From: Chara braunii
Lineage: Eukaryota; Streptophyta; Charophyceae; Charales; Characeae
Length of the DNA: 22,416 nt
Direction of reading: 5' to 3'
Assembly: GCA_003427395.1 (NCBI GenBank)
Contig: BFEA01000190.1
Coordinates: 2,412,946 to 2,435,361 of the forward strand
In this document: in pieces, positions 1 to 7,996 of the stretch
How positions within the stretch are numbered: position 1 is the stretch's first letter
How the letters are laid out: the number at the start of each line of letters is the position of its first letter
The notes under the pieces: generated by a model
What the model was told of the DNA's origin: nothing
Database searches by the model: none
Seen by the model: only the letters and a program-made list of their open reading frames with translations
Translations under genes and position numbers: made by a program

Positions 1-80
<80 letters not shown>
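1..80. repeat. (TC)n microsatellite
   Basis: An uninterrupted TC dinucleotide run opens the window and ends at TGTGAG. The window edge cuts it, so its true length is unknown. A shorter CTCTCTCTCTGTCTC stretch at about 523-537 sits at the same place in front of the second copy of the downstream block, so the run is probably an expanded part of that repeat unit. Confidence 0.95.
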
Positions 81-84
<4 letters not shown>

Positions 85-395
85 AGTTTTATTTTTTTCC
101 GCAAGTCTTTTTAGCTTCAAGTTCAAAAGTTGCATGAGGAGGCAAAATAGGAGGGGAGAAGATGAAGAAGAAGAAGATTGAGGAGGAGGTAGCATCGATA
201 TCGCCGTGGGTTGCACGAGGGGGAGGGGAAAAGAAGAAGAAGAAAAAGAAGAAGAAGAAGAAGAAGAAGAAGAAGAAGAAAAAGAAGAAGATGAAGAAGG
301 GGAGGAGGAGGAGGGGAGAAGACAAAGAAAGAGGTGAGAAGAATAAGAAGAACATGAAGAAGGGGAAAAGGATGAGCGGAGAAGAAGAATGAGCA
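81..395 (+). repeat. GAA-rich repeat block, copy 1
   Basis: This block shares an ordered series of segments with 531-800: a T-rich start, GTTGCATGAGG, a GATGAAGAAGAAGAA stretch, GAGGAGGAGGT followed by CGTCGATAT or CATCGATAT, a TTGCAC segment, then a long GAA/AAG tract (about 225-300 here). A short frame running from about 162 gives a Lys/Glu-rich peptide that keeps the word EEEVASI in both copies. The rest is low-complexity triplet repeat, so I do not call a gene. Confidence 0.7.
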
Positions 396-422
396 GGTTG
401 GGTGGTGCAGTGAGATGGCCCA

Positions 423-540
423 GCTGGCTGAGTGGCATTGCGAGATGGATAGGCTTGTGGATGGCTTCTCTCCGTCTTACTAGCTGAGTGGCGTAGCGAG
501 ATGGATGGGCCGGTGCACGGCTCTCTCTCTGTCTCACTAA
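423..540 (+). repeat. Tandem duplication, about 59-bp unit, two copies
   Basis: GCTGAGTGGCATTGCGAGAT and GCTGAGTGGCGTAGCGAGAT begin two adjacent diverged units. Each continues with GGATRGGCYKGTG, then a GGCT-CTCTC segment and a TCTTACT or TCTCACT end. The pair lies between the two GAA-rich blocks, so the whole 81-830 region may be two units of a larger repeat with a period near 450 bp. Confidence 0.75.
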
Positions 541-800
541 GTTTGATTTTTTTCTGTAAGGCTTTTTAACACTTATGTTGCATGAGGGGAAGCAAATGAA
601 GGAAGGGGAGTTGACGATGAAGAAGAAGAACATTGGGGAGGAGGAGGAGGAGGTCGCGTCGATATTGGCGCAGATTGCACAAGGAGTAGGAGAGAAGGAG
701 AAGAAGAAGAAGGAGACGAAGAAGAAGGGGAGAAAAAGGAGGTGGAGAAGGAGACGACGACGAAGAAGAAGAAGATAGAAACGAGGAAGAAGATAAGATG
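531..800 (+). repeat. GAA-rich repeat block, copy 2
   Basis: Second copy of the block at 81-395, in the same orientation and order: T-rich start, ATGTTGCATGAGGGGAAGCA, GATGAAGAAGAAGAACATTG, GAGGAGGAGGAGGAGGTCGC, ATTGCACAAGG, then an AAGAAG/GAC-rich tract to about 780. The purine tract differs in length and detail from copy 1, as expected of unstable triplet repeats. Confidence 0.7.
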
Positions 801-825
801 AGGAGGAGGTGGTGGGTGACTCCCA

Positions 826-1194
826 TGGTAAGGTGTGCAGGATGACAGCCTTGTGCAGAACGCTGGCTGCATTGTAGTCATGCTGCATCTCGTCCAGGCG
901 CGGCGTGATGACAGTTTCGTTGTGGTGATGCTTCTCGTCTCACGGGTCTTCCAATGGAGCGCCGGGGAGACGAGAGGATGGGGCCAGGCCCCGTGCAAAT
1001 GTGAATAGGGATTGGAAATGCCCATGCACGTCGTGGCTATTAATCGTCGACGATCAATGGCCATGATTGGACATTTTCAGAACCCAAAAACAGGGTCTGG
1101 TAGGGCTGCCATAACTTGTCTTCGTGCCTGCCGACGCTCTTCACGTTACGACAGCTGCCAGGCCCGAGATTAGGGCGGATATAAATGTTTTGTT
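826..1194. other. Unassigned sequence
   Basis: Mixed-composition sequence. I see no long open frame with recognisable similarity, no tandem repeat and no clear inverted repeat here. Confidence 0.5.
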
Positions 1195-1200
1195 TTGGAG

Positions 1201-1345
1201 CTAGGGGCGCCCAGAGACCCATCTAGATGCATCATGCCCGACCAGGCACCTGGGCATGTCTTCGGGGCTGACTTAGGGTGCCCAGGTGCCCGGACGATCC
1301 ACCTAGTGCACGCATGGCTAGGGTACCCAGGTTCCCATCTAGTTG
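1201..1345. repeat. GC-rich degenerate direct-repeat cluster
   Basis: Three related segments repeat: CTAGGGGCGCCCAGAGACCC-ATCTAG (1201-1226), TTAGGGTGCCCAGGTGCCC ending near CACCTAG (1272-1305), and CTAGGGTACCCAGGTTCCC-ATCTAG (1318-1342). The spacing is uneven. The shared core is YTAGGGNRCCCAG. The words GCCCGG and GGGTACC also occur in the GC-rich arms of the element at 8924-9820, but I cannot show common ancestry. Confidence 0.55.
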
Positions 1346-1709
1346 ACCCGAATGTATGTATATTGTCAAACAGAGCTGCTATTAAACCATAGACAGAGAG
1401 GGAGAAGAGGACGATAAACAAGGGACGGTGACAAACTGTTTTGTCGGAGTATATATTTATTTTGATCAGATTTGATGTGACTCGTTACGCATGCCATTTC
1501 CGACTGGAGAGCCGAGAGTAGGTTGTTTTTTTCCTGTTGACAATATAGGTTCGGCGCTACTGGTCGTTTGATCTTTGAAGGAGCTCTGTAGTTTTCCAGC
1601 CGATGATCCAAACAAACCGAAACCGTCAGCACAGCAGGCCCTAAATTGTCCTCTTGGGCCCGAATGAATTTTGTCAGTCCCTGCCAAGCGAGCGCATTGA
1701 AAGCTAGGT
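1346..1709. other. Unassigned sequence left of retroposon A
   Basis: No gene, repeat or hairpin is recognised. A short T-rich run begins at 1710, where the tail of copy A starts. Confidence 0.45.
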
Positions 1710-2451
1710 ATTTTTTTATTTTTTTTTAATGGAACATGCTCCAATCTATTCGTGGGGAGCAGCACGTGCCGGGAACCACGCCCAGCATCCCATTTAAGAT
1801 CATATTGAGAAATTGGGAAATTTATGGGGAAATCCTTGAGGTACCGGGGCCATTACACAGCTTCAGCTAAGAAAAGCAACTGTGCACAAGAACACTAAAA
1901 TTCTCTATCCTCCAAAGCTCGGATCAAAGGAGCGTTCAGAACGAAAGAACCACCTGCTTTAGGGCCTTTTGGCAGCCCAACCCTACCTGCCTCACCCCTA
2001 TACCCTGATGCTCAATCTCTACCAGGCCTCATGCCCCCAACTGCTAGGTTACAGGGTGGCACGACCCACCCCAGAAAACCCCCATCTGCTGGGTCGCAGG
2101 GCAAAGCGACCCGCCCTGGCTCCGGCCAACATCGACTAGGCACCAGCTCACTAAAAGACACCGAGTGCCTTCCACCCTCGACAACTCCCCAGATCTCTCT
2201 ACCAGGTCTCATGCCCTCATACAGCTTGAGTTACAGGGCAGCGCAACCAAGGCCCAGCACCGACAGGCGTCGTTCTGGCCTCGTCTATTTGGAACTCGGG
2301 ACTACGGCAAATACCAGTCAAGCTACCAATCAGCACCATAGTTGTAGATCCCATCATTCATCTTGCAAATATCCCCCCAAAAAACCATTCTCAACCCTAG
2401 TCCGACAAGTCTTACACGGTGAAGCCACCATCTTCACCGCTGCTGTACCCT
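1710..2451 (-). mobile_element. Long poly(A)-tailed retroposon, copy A
   Basis: Read on the minus strand, this copy ends in an interrupted A tail (T-rich at 1710-1727 on plus). It shares three blocks in the same order with copy E, whose ends are fixed by a target duplication. These are the core at 1750-1792 (GTGGGGAGCAGCACGTGCCG), a 36-bp block at 1836-1871 (with GGGGCCATTACACAGCTTC), and a 5' terminal block at about 2396-2451 (with GAAGCCACCATCTTCACCGC). It carries about 450 bp of internal repeat that E lacks. No open frame looks like a transposition protein, so it is non-autonomous or very decayed. Its own target duplication is not visible, because the element at 2461 is inserted at its 5' edge. 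Confidence 0.65.
2017..2300. repeat. Internal tandem-like repeats of retroposon A
   Basis: TCTCTACCAGGCCTCATGCC (2017) recurs as TCTCTACCAGGTCTCATGCC (about 2197), a period near 180 bp. CTGCTAGGTTACAGGG, CTGCTGGGTCGCAGGG and GCTTGAGTTACAGGG are three versions of a shorter internal unit. Related segments with TGCCTTCCACCCTCG or TGCCTTCCTCCCTCG occur at about 2167, 4192 and 4889, so this is a dispersed family. Confidence 0.7.
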
Positions 2452-2635
2452 ATTTCAACCATGGTTGTGCCGGCAACTGGCCGGTTGGACCCCCGGTGGT
2501 CCAACCGGAATTCCGGTTGGGTCCAAAACTGGGTCAATTTTGTGTTATTTTTATTTTTTGAAAACATGGTTGGACTGCGCTCACCGAGATCTCCCCGAAT
2601 CTGCAAAGAAAACTTTGAACAGAGAAGTTTCGTTT

Positions 2636-2691
2636 GGGGGGTTGGGCGGTTGGGGGGGAGTATTTCAGGGGTTGAGGGTCGGGTGCAGGGG
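2636..2691 (+). other. Potential G-quadruplex stretch
   Basis: Two neighbouring G-rich segments, 2636-2659 and 2668-2691, each have at least four runs of three or more G with short loops. In the second the loops are TTGA, TC and TGCA. Both lie inside the TIR element. Confidence 0.55.
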
Positions 2692-2966
2692 TTATGGTGA
2701 GGGTGTTAGTGGTGGGGTTTGAGCAAGCACGGGCTTCAGCAGATATTGACAACAACGTACCTGGCTTTCTGCAAACATAAACCTTCCGCCCAAAAACTTT
2801 GAAAAGAAGGGTGGGGGTTATAGTGTTAGGGGGTGCTTGTCACTGCTGTCTGGTGACTGCCCTCGATACTGGTAGGGCGATGGTCCTGACACTGAGGTAG
2901 GATAGTAGGGATAGGGGGTGCACTGGGAGCATTAACGTGGGGAAGGGTAGGGAAGGTGGCCTATCC

Positions 2967-3004
2967 CTGTCTCTTATACACATCTAGATGTGTATAAGAG
3001 ACAG
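2967..3004. other. Sequencing adapter: joined Tn5 mosaic ends
   Basis: The 19-bp mosaic end AGATGTGTATAAGAGACAG occupies 2986-3004 and its exact reverse complement occupies 2967-2985, giving a perfect 38-bp palindrome. This is the circularisation junction of Nextera mate-pair libraries and is not genomic. The 22 bp before it (2945-2966) are repeated exactly after it (3005-3026). The genomic sequence after the second copy continues TGTCAGG, resembling the adapter start CTGTCTC. The simplest reading is a spurious 60-bp insertion from an adapter-bearing read. Confidence 0.96.
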
Positions 3005-3239
3005 GGGTAGGGAAGGTGGCCTATCCTGTCAGGACAACCACCGGCTGCTGCTGCCAGCAATCACTGTGGGTCTAGTCCTTGGCCTCAACAACACCATCGG
3101 CTAAAAAAAAAAAAAAAAAAAGATGCGCTACAGCCAACCGGGGGGGAACCGGCCCTGTCGACCGGCCGGTAGGACCGGTCCGGTTCCGGTTGGGGGAGGA
3201 CCCCCCGGTCCTACCGGGTTTTCAGCACTGATTTCAACC

Positions 3240-3968
3240 CTACAAGCTAGCCCGTTCGTCGCAGAGTGCGTCATCTCCCACCGTCACAGCAATACTACCC
3301 CCTGCCTTCAGCACCAAACCTTCAAGAATTTTTCAATTAGGAAAACAGAAAGTCAAAAGATTCCAAAAAATCGCATGAGTGTTTCAGCGCCTACAATTCC
3401 CACAGGAAGAGGGATAACCCCATGGAAAGTCTAGTTACATGAAAGGGGTCACAAGAACCAGAGGGATTACTCCTCTCCCCCGAAAAACAACCCCCTGTCT
3501 GTTCACTGCCTCTGCGGGAAGGCGCCCCCTCACCTCCCCCCCCCAGTTCAGATTAGCCCCCAGAATACCCCTCCTGCTCTCTCAGTCGCATACGGTACCC
3601 CCAAAAGTATGCACCCGCAGAGCCGAAGATCCCCCTTCCTTCCTGCTCCACCCCCTCCAAGCGGAACAGCCCTCTCAACTCTCACCCTGCTGACATCAGC
3701 ACCCCTTGTCCTCTCTCCCCAACCGCCATAGCTGATCCGACCCAAAAATCAGTGTGGCCCAGAAAAGGACAAACCCTCAATACCGCCCCTACTCTCTCAA
3801 GGATCACACCACCCACCTTGTTTAACCCTCGCAGGGAGGGACTCCAATCCTAAAGGAGATAATGCATTCAACACCAATGACCCGGATCCCACAATATCAC
3901 GGACTGAGGCCCAATTGCTAAGAACAACAAAAAAGACCTTTTACTTGAGTAATCACTATTTGAGACTT
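3240..3968. other. Unassigned C-rich sequence
   Basis: The plus strand is C-rich and low in complexity, especially at 3470-3730. Short open frames here reflect that composition and show no recognisable family or conserved motif. Confidence 0.5.
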
Positions 3969-4300
3969 TTTTTTTTTTTTTTTTTTCGGAAACAACCCTA
4001 AAACCATAAACACAGAGGGTCAAAACTGAACCCGCCAGCTATTCAAACCTCCCCACCTCAACAGATGAATCGGCGGTCCAGGCCTTCAGTCCTCGTACCA
4101 GAACTCACCTGGTCTCTTACCCCCTTCTGCTAGGGTGACAGGGCAACACAACCTTCCCCAGTACCGATCAACCCAGCTCTGACAGACAGGAAATGCCTTC
4201 CTCCCTCGACATCTCTCTTAGCTGCAAGCCCCTGATACCCACAGATTTTCCCGATCCATTCCCACCCGACCAACTGGCGAAGGTCGACATGCAATGGTAC
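3969..4300 (-). mobile_element. Probable decayed relative of retroposon A
   Basis: An 18-base T run (3969-3986) is followed by a segment resembling the internal repeats of copy A: CTGCTAGGGTGACAGGGCAA at about 4126, CCCCAGTACCGATC, and TGCCTTCCTCCCTCGAC at about 4192. The order (T run on the left, internal repeat to the right) is the same as in copy A. The core segment is not recognisable, so either it is lost or the T run belongs to something else. Confidence 0.4.
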
Positions 4301-4675
4301 GGTGCAGAGTGAGAAAAGGCTCAGGCAAAAGCACATGGAAGGTATCGGTGGAAGTAACCGCTAGGGAACCATGTGAGATCTGACGGTCTGACGCAGACTG
4401 AAGAGGCGGTGGTGGTATGAAGAGCCCTCAAGGGCAATCAATGCCGGCAGGCTATCGGCTGTACAACGGTTTTTGTTTTTCAAAAAAGGGTTTTATGAGG
4501 ACAGACATAGTCAGGGGGGCTGCTCAATAGGGCTGGGTTAACAGATGAAAGGGCTCCAAAAAGGGAAGGGCGACACTAGCAGCTCCATGGGTCAAAGGAG
4601 TCTCGGGATGAGACAATAAGGACCACAGTCTTAGGAAATACCAAACAGCAATCCCAGTGTTACAAGATGTATTAA
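4301..4675. other. Unassigned sequence left of retroposon B
   Basis: No gene or repeat is recognised. The right end holds GTTACAAGATGTAT (4659-4672), a possible decayed target duplication of copy B. Confidence 0.4.
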
Positions 4676-4830
4676 TGGGACGCTGGATCCGGTTTCCAGC
4701 AGGTGCCGCTCCCCACCAATAGATGGAGCAGCCCCAAAGATAAGCCCTCAATTCTGATGGTTCTTCTACCACCGCCAGGATAGAGGGATATCACAAGGGC
4801 TTTTCTCGCAAAAAAAAAAAAAAAAAAAAA
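4676..4830 (+). mobile_element. Poly(A)-tailed short retroposon, copy B
   Basis: The copy starts at TGGGACGCTGGATCCGG and carries the family core (GGTTTCCAGCAGGTGCCGCT, then CCCCACCAATAGATGGAGC). An 80-bp body ends in GGGCTTTTCTCGC, followed by 21 A residues (4810-4830). GTTACAAGATGTAT (4659-4672) and GTTACAGGGTATAT (4832-4845) flank it and match at 11 of 14 positions, a plausible aged target duplication. The right flank resembles the GGTTACAGGG word of copy A's internal repeat, so B probably inserted into such a segment. Its body also matches copy F. Confidence 0.75.
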
Positions 4831-4925
4831 GGTTACAGGGTATATAGTATATACCCCGGCGCCAGCTACGTCGGACAATGTGGTTATGCCTTCCACCCTC
4901 GGCAAAACTCCACAGGCCTCAAGCT
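4831..4925. repeat. Fragment of copy A's internal repeat, right of B
   Basis: GGTTACAGGG lies directly after B's tail, and TGCCTTCCACCCTCGGCAAA followed by ACTCCACAGGCCTCAAGC lies at about 4886-4922. These match the order seen at 2050-2220. Confidence 0.5.
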
Positions 4926-5161
4926 CCGGTCTGTGTCGTCCCAACATCGTCCTTCTAAACCCCTACTTACCTGAACAAACAACCCCTCCCCTGTTGCAGG
5001 ATTCCTTACGACCTTCCATCCTTCAGTTCTAACTCCCCCCCCTGAATTCACAGCATAGTACTTGTTTTGAATCAAAATTTAGAAATGAATTTTAGCCAAT
5101 CACGTTTTTAGCCAACTGGGTGAGGTCCATCCCCCAAAGTTCCCCCCCACCTCCCTAGGTC

Positions 5162-5297
5162 TTTTTTTTTTTTTTTTTTTTTTTTAACAACGCACCCGTC
5201 GATGCTAGTGGTGCTGGTAAGAGCAGACACCGCTAGCACCTGGGGAGGGCTCCATCTATTGGTGGGGAGCAGCACCTGCTGGGAACTGGGTCCAGCA
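5162..5297 (-). mobile_element. Poly(A)-tailed short retroposon, copy C
   Basis: A 24-base T run (5162-5185) is the tail. The body at 5186-5247 differs from that of B and F, although GCTGGTAAGAGC resembles their GGGGGTAAGAGA. The core follows at 5248-5297: GCTCCATCTATTGGTGGGGA, then GCAGCACCTGCTGGGAAC and TGGGTCCAGCA. Beyond that, similarity to other copies stops. I see no target duplication. Confidence 0.7.
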
Positions 5298-5406
5298 TAG
5301 CGCGGATAGTTTAGAAGGAAGTGGTCCAAGAAAATTCCCTGACAGCCCTTTTCTTGAGCCTCACAACTTGCGGCACACTTAACAGCTTAGTTGCACCACG
5401 TTAGAA

Positions 5407-5513
5407 CTTAGTTGCACCACTTGCCATCCGCCGTAATTTTCAACGCATTAGGACAAATTCTTATGTTCCGATTCATCGAGAATGTTGGCGGATGGCGAGT
5501 GGTTGCAACTAGG
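5407..5513. repeat. Imperfect inverted repeat (foldback)
   Basis: The left arm 5407-5432 begins CTTAGTTGCACCACTTGCC. The right arm 5487-5513 is GGCGGATGGCGAGTGGTTGC plus AACTAGG, nearly its reverse complement with one extra base. The start AGCTTAGTTGCACCAC is also tandemly duplicated just left (about 5385-5400). Its size fits a small MITE, but no target duplication is clear. Confidence 0.65.
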
Positions 5514-5862
5514 CCCTTGAGGTCATATCATCACGCCCACAGAATCCATACGCGCAGGAAATTACTCAGGGGTCTACAGTTTGTATTTTTTCCTGTTCAT
5601 CTGTCGTGTTTGTATTTCATGTTCGTATCTGCTGTCATAATTGCAATGGGCTCAGGTGAACTGGTGGTACAAACTTCAAAAGACATATAGAACAGGTACG
5701 ATATCCACCTCACTGTTGACATCCATGAGCAATCGATACCTTGAAAACACGTGGCGCACAAGGCTTCTGACAAGGGCCACACCCGCCTGAGCATCACCCT
5801 AAAAATAGTGCACTGGTAAAAAATACTGCACCACTCCTCACGTAACCCGACAACTGAAAAAT

Positions 5863-5869
5863 GGCACTC

Positions 5870-5906
<37 letters not shown>

Positions 5907-5915
5907 AGGCACTCC
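5863..5915 (+). mobile_element. Poly(A) insertion flanked by 8-bp direct repeats
   Basis: A 34-base A run (5871-5904) plus GAA is bracketed by GGCACTCC at 5863-5870 and 5908-5915. The pattern fits retroposition of almost nothing but a tail. Alternatives are an expanded A run inside a short duplication, or chance. Confidence 0.45.
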
Positions 5916-6477
5916 TGTAAGTGCGCCGAGATTGTTGGGGGCGTGCTGGGGCTTCTGACCTACTGGCCGTGGGTGGTCAGCGCTGGTGTCGGCTTCAACT
6001 ATATTTTTCTCACTCGTACTTTTGCATGCAGAAATCGGAGAATCAGTTAGGGCGGTCGGGGCTGCTGGGGCGGTGTGCCCATAGCCAAGAGGGGATGTGA
6101 CTGTAGAATGTGTTTTGCCCACCTCGCGTGAAATGTTTGACAACCATCCATGGGTTTTTCACTTTTTTTTTAACCGCTAGTACTTCTGACGTTTGTTTCT
6201 CGTGGTTGGCAACGTGCGTGCGGTGCGCCCAAAATAAAGACGAAACAGCATGGGTCTCTTTTTGGCTGGTGCAGCCAGCCGTTTTTCTCTGGCATCCGAG
6301 CCCCAAAAGACGTGGCGGGTTAGCGTCCCACACCTGTGGTTTTCCTTTTTTGGAATTTTTTTTCTTAATTCAAAAAAGTCAACCTGCTGTGCTTACCACA
6401 GACGGGCATAAGAGCCCTTATTCGTGGGACGCACTGCACGTTGCTTGTTGTATCGGTAGGCTGACAGCTCTGTTCTT
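5916..6477. other. Unassigned sequence with scattered T runs
   Basis: No gene is recognised. A T run at 6356-6363 may be the remnant tail of retroposon core D, but the sequence between is too diverged to join them. Confidence 0.4.
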
Positions 6478-6521
6478 ATTGGTGGGGAGCAGCACGTGGT
6501 GGGAACCGAGCCCAGCGTCCC
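6478..6521 (-). mobile_element. Retroposon core, copy D
   Basis: TTGGTGGGGAGCAGCACGTG followed by GTGGGAACCGAGCCCAGCG and TCCC matches the core shared by copies A, B, C and E. The core edge falls at CGTCCC, as in the other copies. The body and tail are unclear. Confidence 0.65.
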
Positions 6522-6549
6522 TTACATACAACAACAGTACTAGACATCA

Positions 6550-6576
6550 CCCCCTCCCCCCCCCCCCCCCCTCCCC
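6550..6576. repeat. C-rich homopolymer tract
   Basis: About 26 C residues interrupted by two T. Such tracts are prone to sequencing and assembly errors. Confidence 0.9.
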
Positions 6577-6702
6577 ACCTGCTAGCCCCATTGTTTTGTG
6601 GTTTAAACTTTAACGGCATTCAAGCCACGGGTGCTGCAAATTCTGTGCTTTCGTTCCGTTTCTCCTTTTTCTCCACGTGACCACAAAAAAAAAAAAAAAT
6701 CC

Positions 6703-6765
6703 AGAATTATTTTATCCTCTTCATCTGACTGCATCTGGATCAGATGAACAGAATGAAATAATTCT
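6703..6765. repeat. Stem-loop with 26-bp arms and 11-base loop
   Basis: The left arm 6703-6728 starts AGAATTATTTTATCC. The right arm 6740-6765 ends GAAATAATTCT. The arms pair with about three mismatches around the 11-base loop 6729-6739. The geometry resembles a small plant miRNA precursor or a tiny foldback element; nothing shows that it is transcribed. Confidence 0.6.
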
Positions 6766-6819
6766 AGAATTCATCGGCACGTGCTTTTCTTAGAACCTTT
6801 GCATCTTTTGGACTAACCT

Positions 6820-6870
6820 CTGGATGTAATTGTTTTTTTTTTTTTTTTTTCGAGAACTGGATGTAATTGT
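6820..6870 (-). mobile_element. Tail-only retroposon copy G with 14-bp target duplication
   Basis: CTGGATGTAATTGT occurs at 6820-6833 and 6857-6870. Between the copies lie only 17 T and CGAGAA. Read on the minus strand this is TTCTCG plus a poly(A) tail, matching the end of copy B (TTTTCTCGC before its tail). It is therefore best read as an extremely 5'-truncated copy of the same family, and it supports the orientation with A tail at the 3' end. Confidence 0.75.
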
Positions 6871-6944
6871 GGCCCGCCTCCAATTTCTGAAATTGGAGTT
6901 CTCCCTGTAAAGTTTGCGTAAACAAAAAACGCGAAAAAAAAAAA

Positions 6945-7060
6945 ACGGTGCAATGCATCAGGTCACAATTCTGGCAGACTGGGCCCTGTGCAATCGACGA
7001 GTACGGTGCGATGCATCAGGTCACAATTCTGGCAGACTGGCCCCTGTACAATGCAAGAGC
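6945..7060 (+). repeat. Tandem duplication, 58-bp unit, two copies
   Basis: Unit 1 (6945-7002) and unit 2 (7003-7060) both start ACGGTGCRATGCATCAGG and share TCACAATTCTGGCAGACTGG. They diverge toward the end of each unit. Confidence 0.9.
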
Positions 7061-7517
7061 ACTATTTTGCAATATAATGGGGCGCTGAGCCCTACTAATT
7101 CTAATGGACAAATAGGGGTGGTGCAGCCCCAAAAAGTATTATTGGGAATTTGCCTTACTTAAATCGCGTAAAATGGACTTCGGAGAATTTCTCCAGGTGG
7201 ACCACAACCCATTTGGTTTCTTTGGGAGGTTTGTCAGGTCTGACCGCGCTCTGCTGTCGTGGATGGCACGATAAAGAGCAGTCCCTTTCCGACTTAAAAT
7301 ATGAATAAAAGTTAATTATAAAACGAAGGTTCAACAAACAATAGCTTACTGGGAAAGTTGAGGCGGAAAAAAAAAAAAAAAAAGAGTGATGTCAACCTTG
7401 CAAAGAAGTTAGCAAGAGCCTGCCATGAACCTCAAAGGTAAAAAACAAGGATTGATATTCCAGAGGGGTACTCCCACTAGCAGACCGATTAGGCTGCTAA
7501 CGGTGTCCTTGTCATTA
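7061..7517. other. Unassigned sequence
   Basis: No gene is recognised. It contains a 17-base A run near 7365-7382 without flanking direct repeats. Confidence 0.45.
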
Positions 7518-7691
7518 AACCACCAGTACTTGGCCCATACATCGGCCGGGGGGCATAGTCGTTAGCGCCCAGCAATTTTCGCGGCCTCTGGGCCGATGAT
7601 AAATCACATCAATGGCCCAGAGTGCGCTGCCGGGCTCTCGGAGCCGTGGGGAGGGCCCCACGGCCGATGTATGGGCCAAGTACTGGTGGTT
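7518..7691. mobile_element. MITE-like element with perfect 31-bp terminal inverted repeats
   Basis: The left end 7518-7548 begins AACCACCAGTACTTGGCCC. The right end 7661-7691 is its exact reverse complement over 31 bp. The 174-bp element is GC-rich inside and has no coding capacity. Flanks are CATTA on the left and GAATAAGG on the right, with no convincing target duplication, so the superfamily is open. TAAACCACCASTAC also appears in the degenerate repeats at about 8009. Confidence 0.8.
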
Positions 7692-7996
7692 GAATAAGGT
7701 TTGGTGATAGGAGATTGTTGGTGAGCCCATATTTTGGCGCTGGTCGGTGGTTAATCCCGTAGTAAGACGGCAATCAAATCTAATCAGCTTCCGTGTCGAT
7801 GTACTCATTTCTTGTTATAAGGACACCGGACCGGGGTGCCAGCTGGTGTGTCTCCCCATTAATACATTGAAGCGATATACGATTGGGGTACTGACCATTC
7901 GAGGATGTTCTTGCCACCTCTAATAGTTGGTCCCCCACATATAATGTTTTCATCAAAAAGAAAGAAAAAAGTGGTGACATTGTCATGGGGCACGGG

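Larger units (their letters stand above)
2461..3230. mobile_element. Short non-autonomous TIR element with 9-bp target duplication (MULE-like)
   Basis: Perfect 9-bp direct repeats ATTTCAACC flank the element at 2452-2460 and 3231-3239. Both ends carry GC-rich inverted arms built from CCGGTTGGACC / GGTCCTACCGG words (2470-2530 and 3130-3225). A T-rich stretch follows inside the left arm (about 2543-2559), and an A run at about 3103-3120 mirrors it inside the right arm. A 9-bp target duplication is characteristic of Mutator-like elements; that family name is inference, because no transposase is present. The length includes a 38-bp adapter artefact plus a 22-bp duplication, so the real element is probably about 710 bp. 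Confidence 0.65.

Noticed and set aside
162-392. Open frame coding a poly-Lys protein, and poly-Pro/Phe frames on the other strand
   Set aside because: They are translations of GAA/TTC triplet repeats; composition alone keeps them open.
81-830. LTR retrotransposon with the two similar blocks as LTRs
   Set aside because: The blocks are about 450 bp apart with no room for coding sequence, no primer-binding site or polypurine tract, and low-complexity content.
1740-1792. tRNA-derived SINE head in the retroposon core
   Set aside because: GGTTCCCAGC and GGTAAGAGC loosely resemble B and A boxes, but their order and spacing relative to the poly(A) tail do not fit a tRNA head.
2967-3004. A real Tn5 or other bacterial transposon insertion
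   Set aside because: Only the two 19-bp mosaic ends are present, head to head with nothing between. Genuine Tn5 has about 5.8 kb and a 9-bp duplication; here the duplication is 22 bp at one site and absent at the other. It is a library adapter.
3439-3745. Genes in the C-rich region
   Set aside because: Overlapping frames on both strands reflect C-rich composition; no motif is recognisable.
6945-7060. CRISPR-like repeat array
   Set aside because: Only two adjacent units without spacers, in eukaryotic sequence; a plain tandem duplication.
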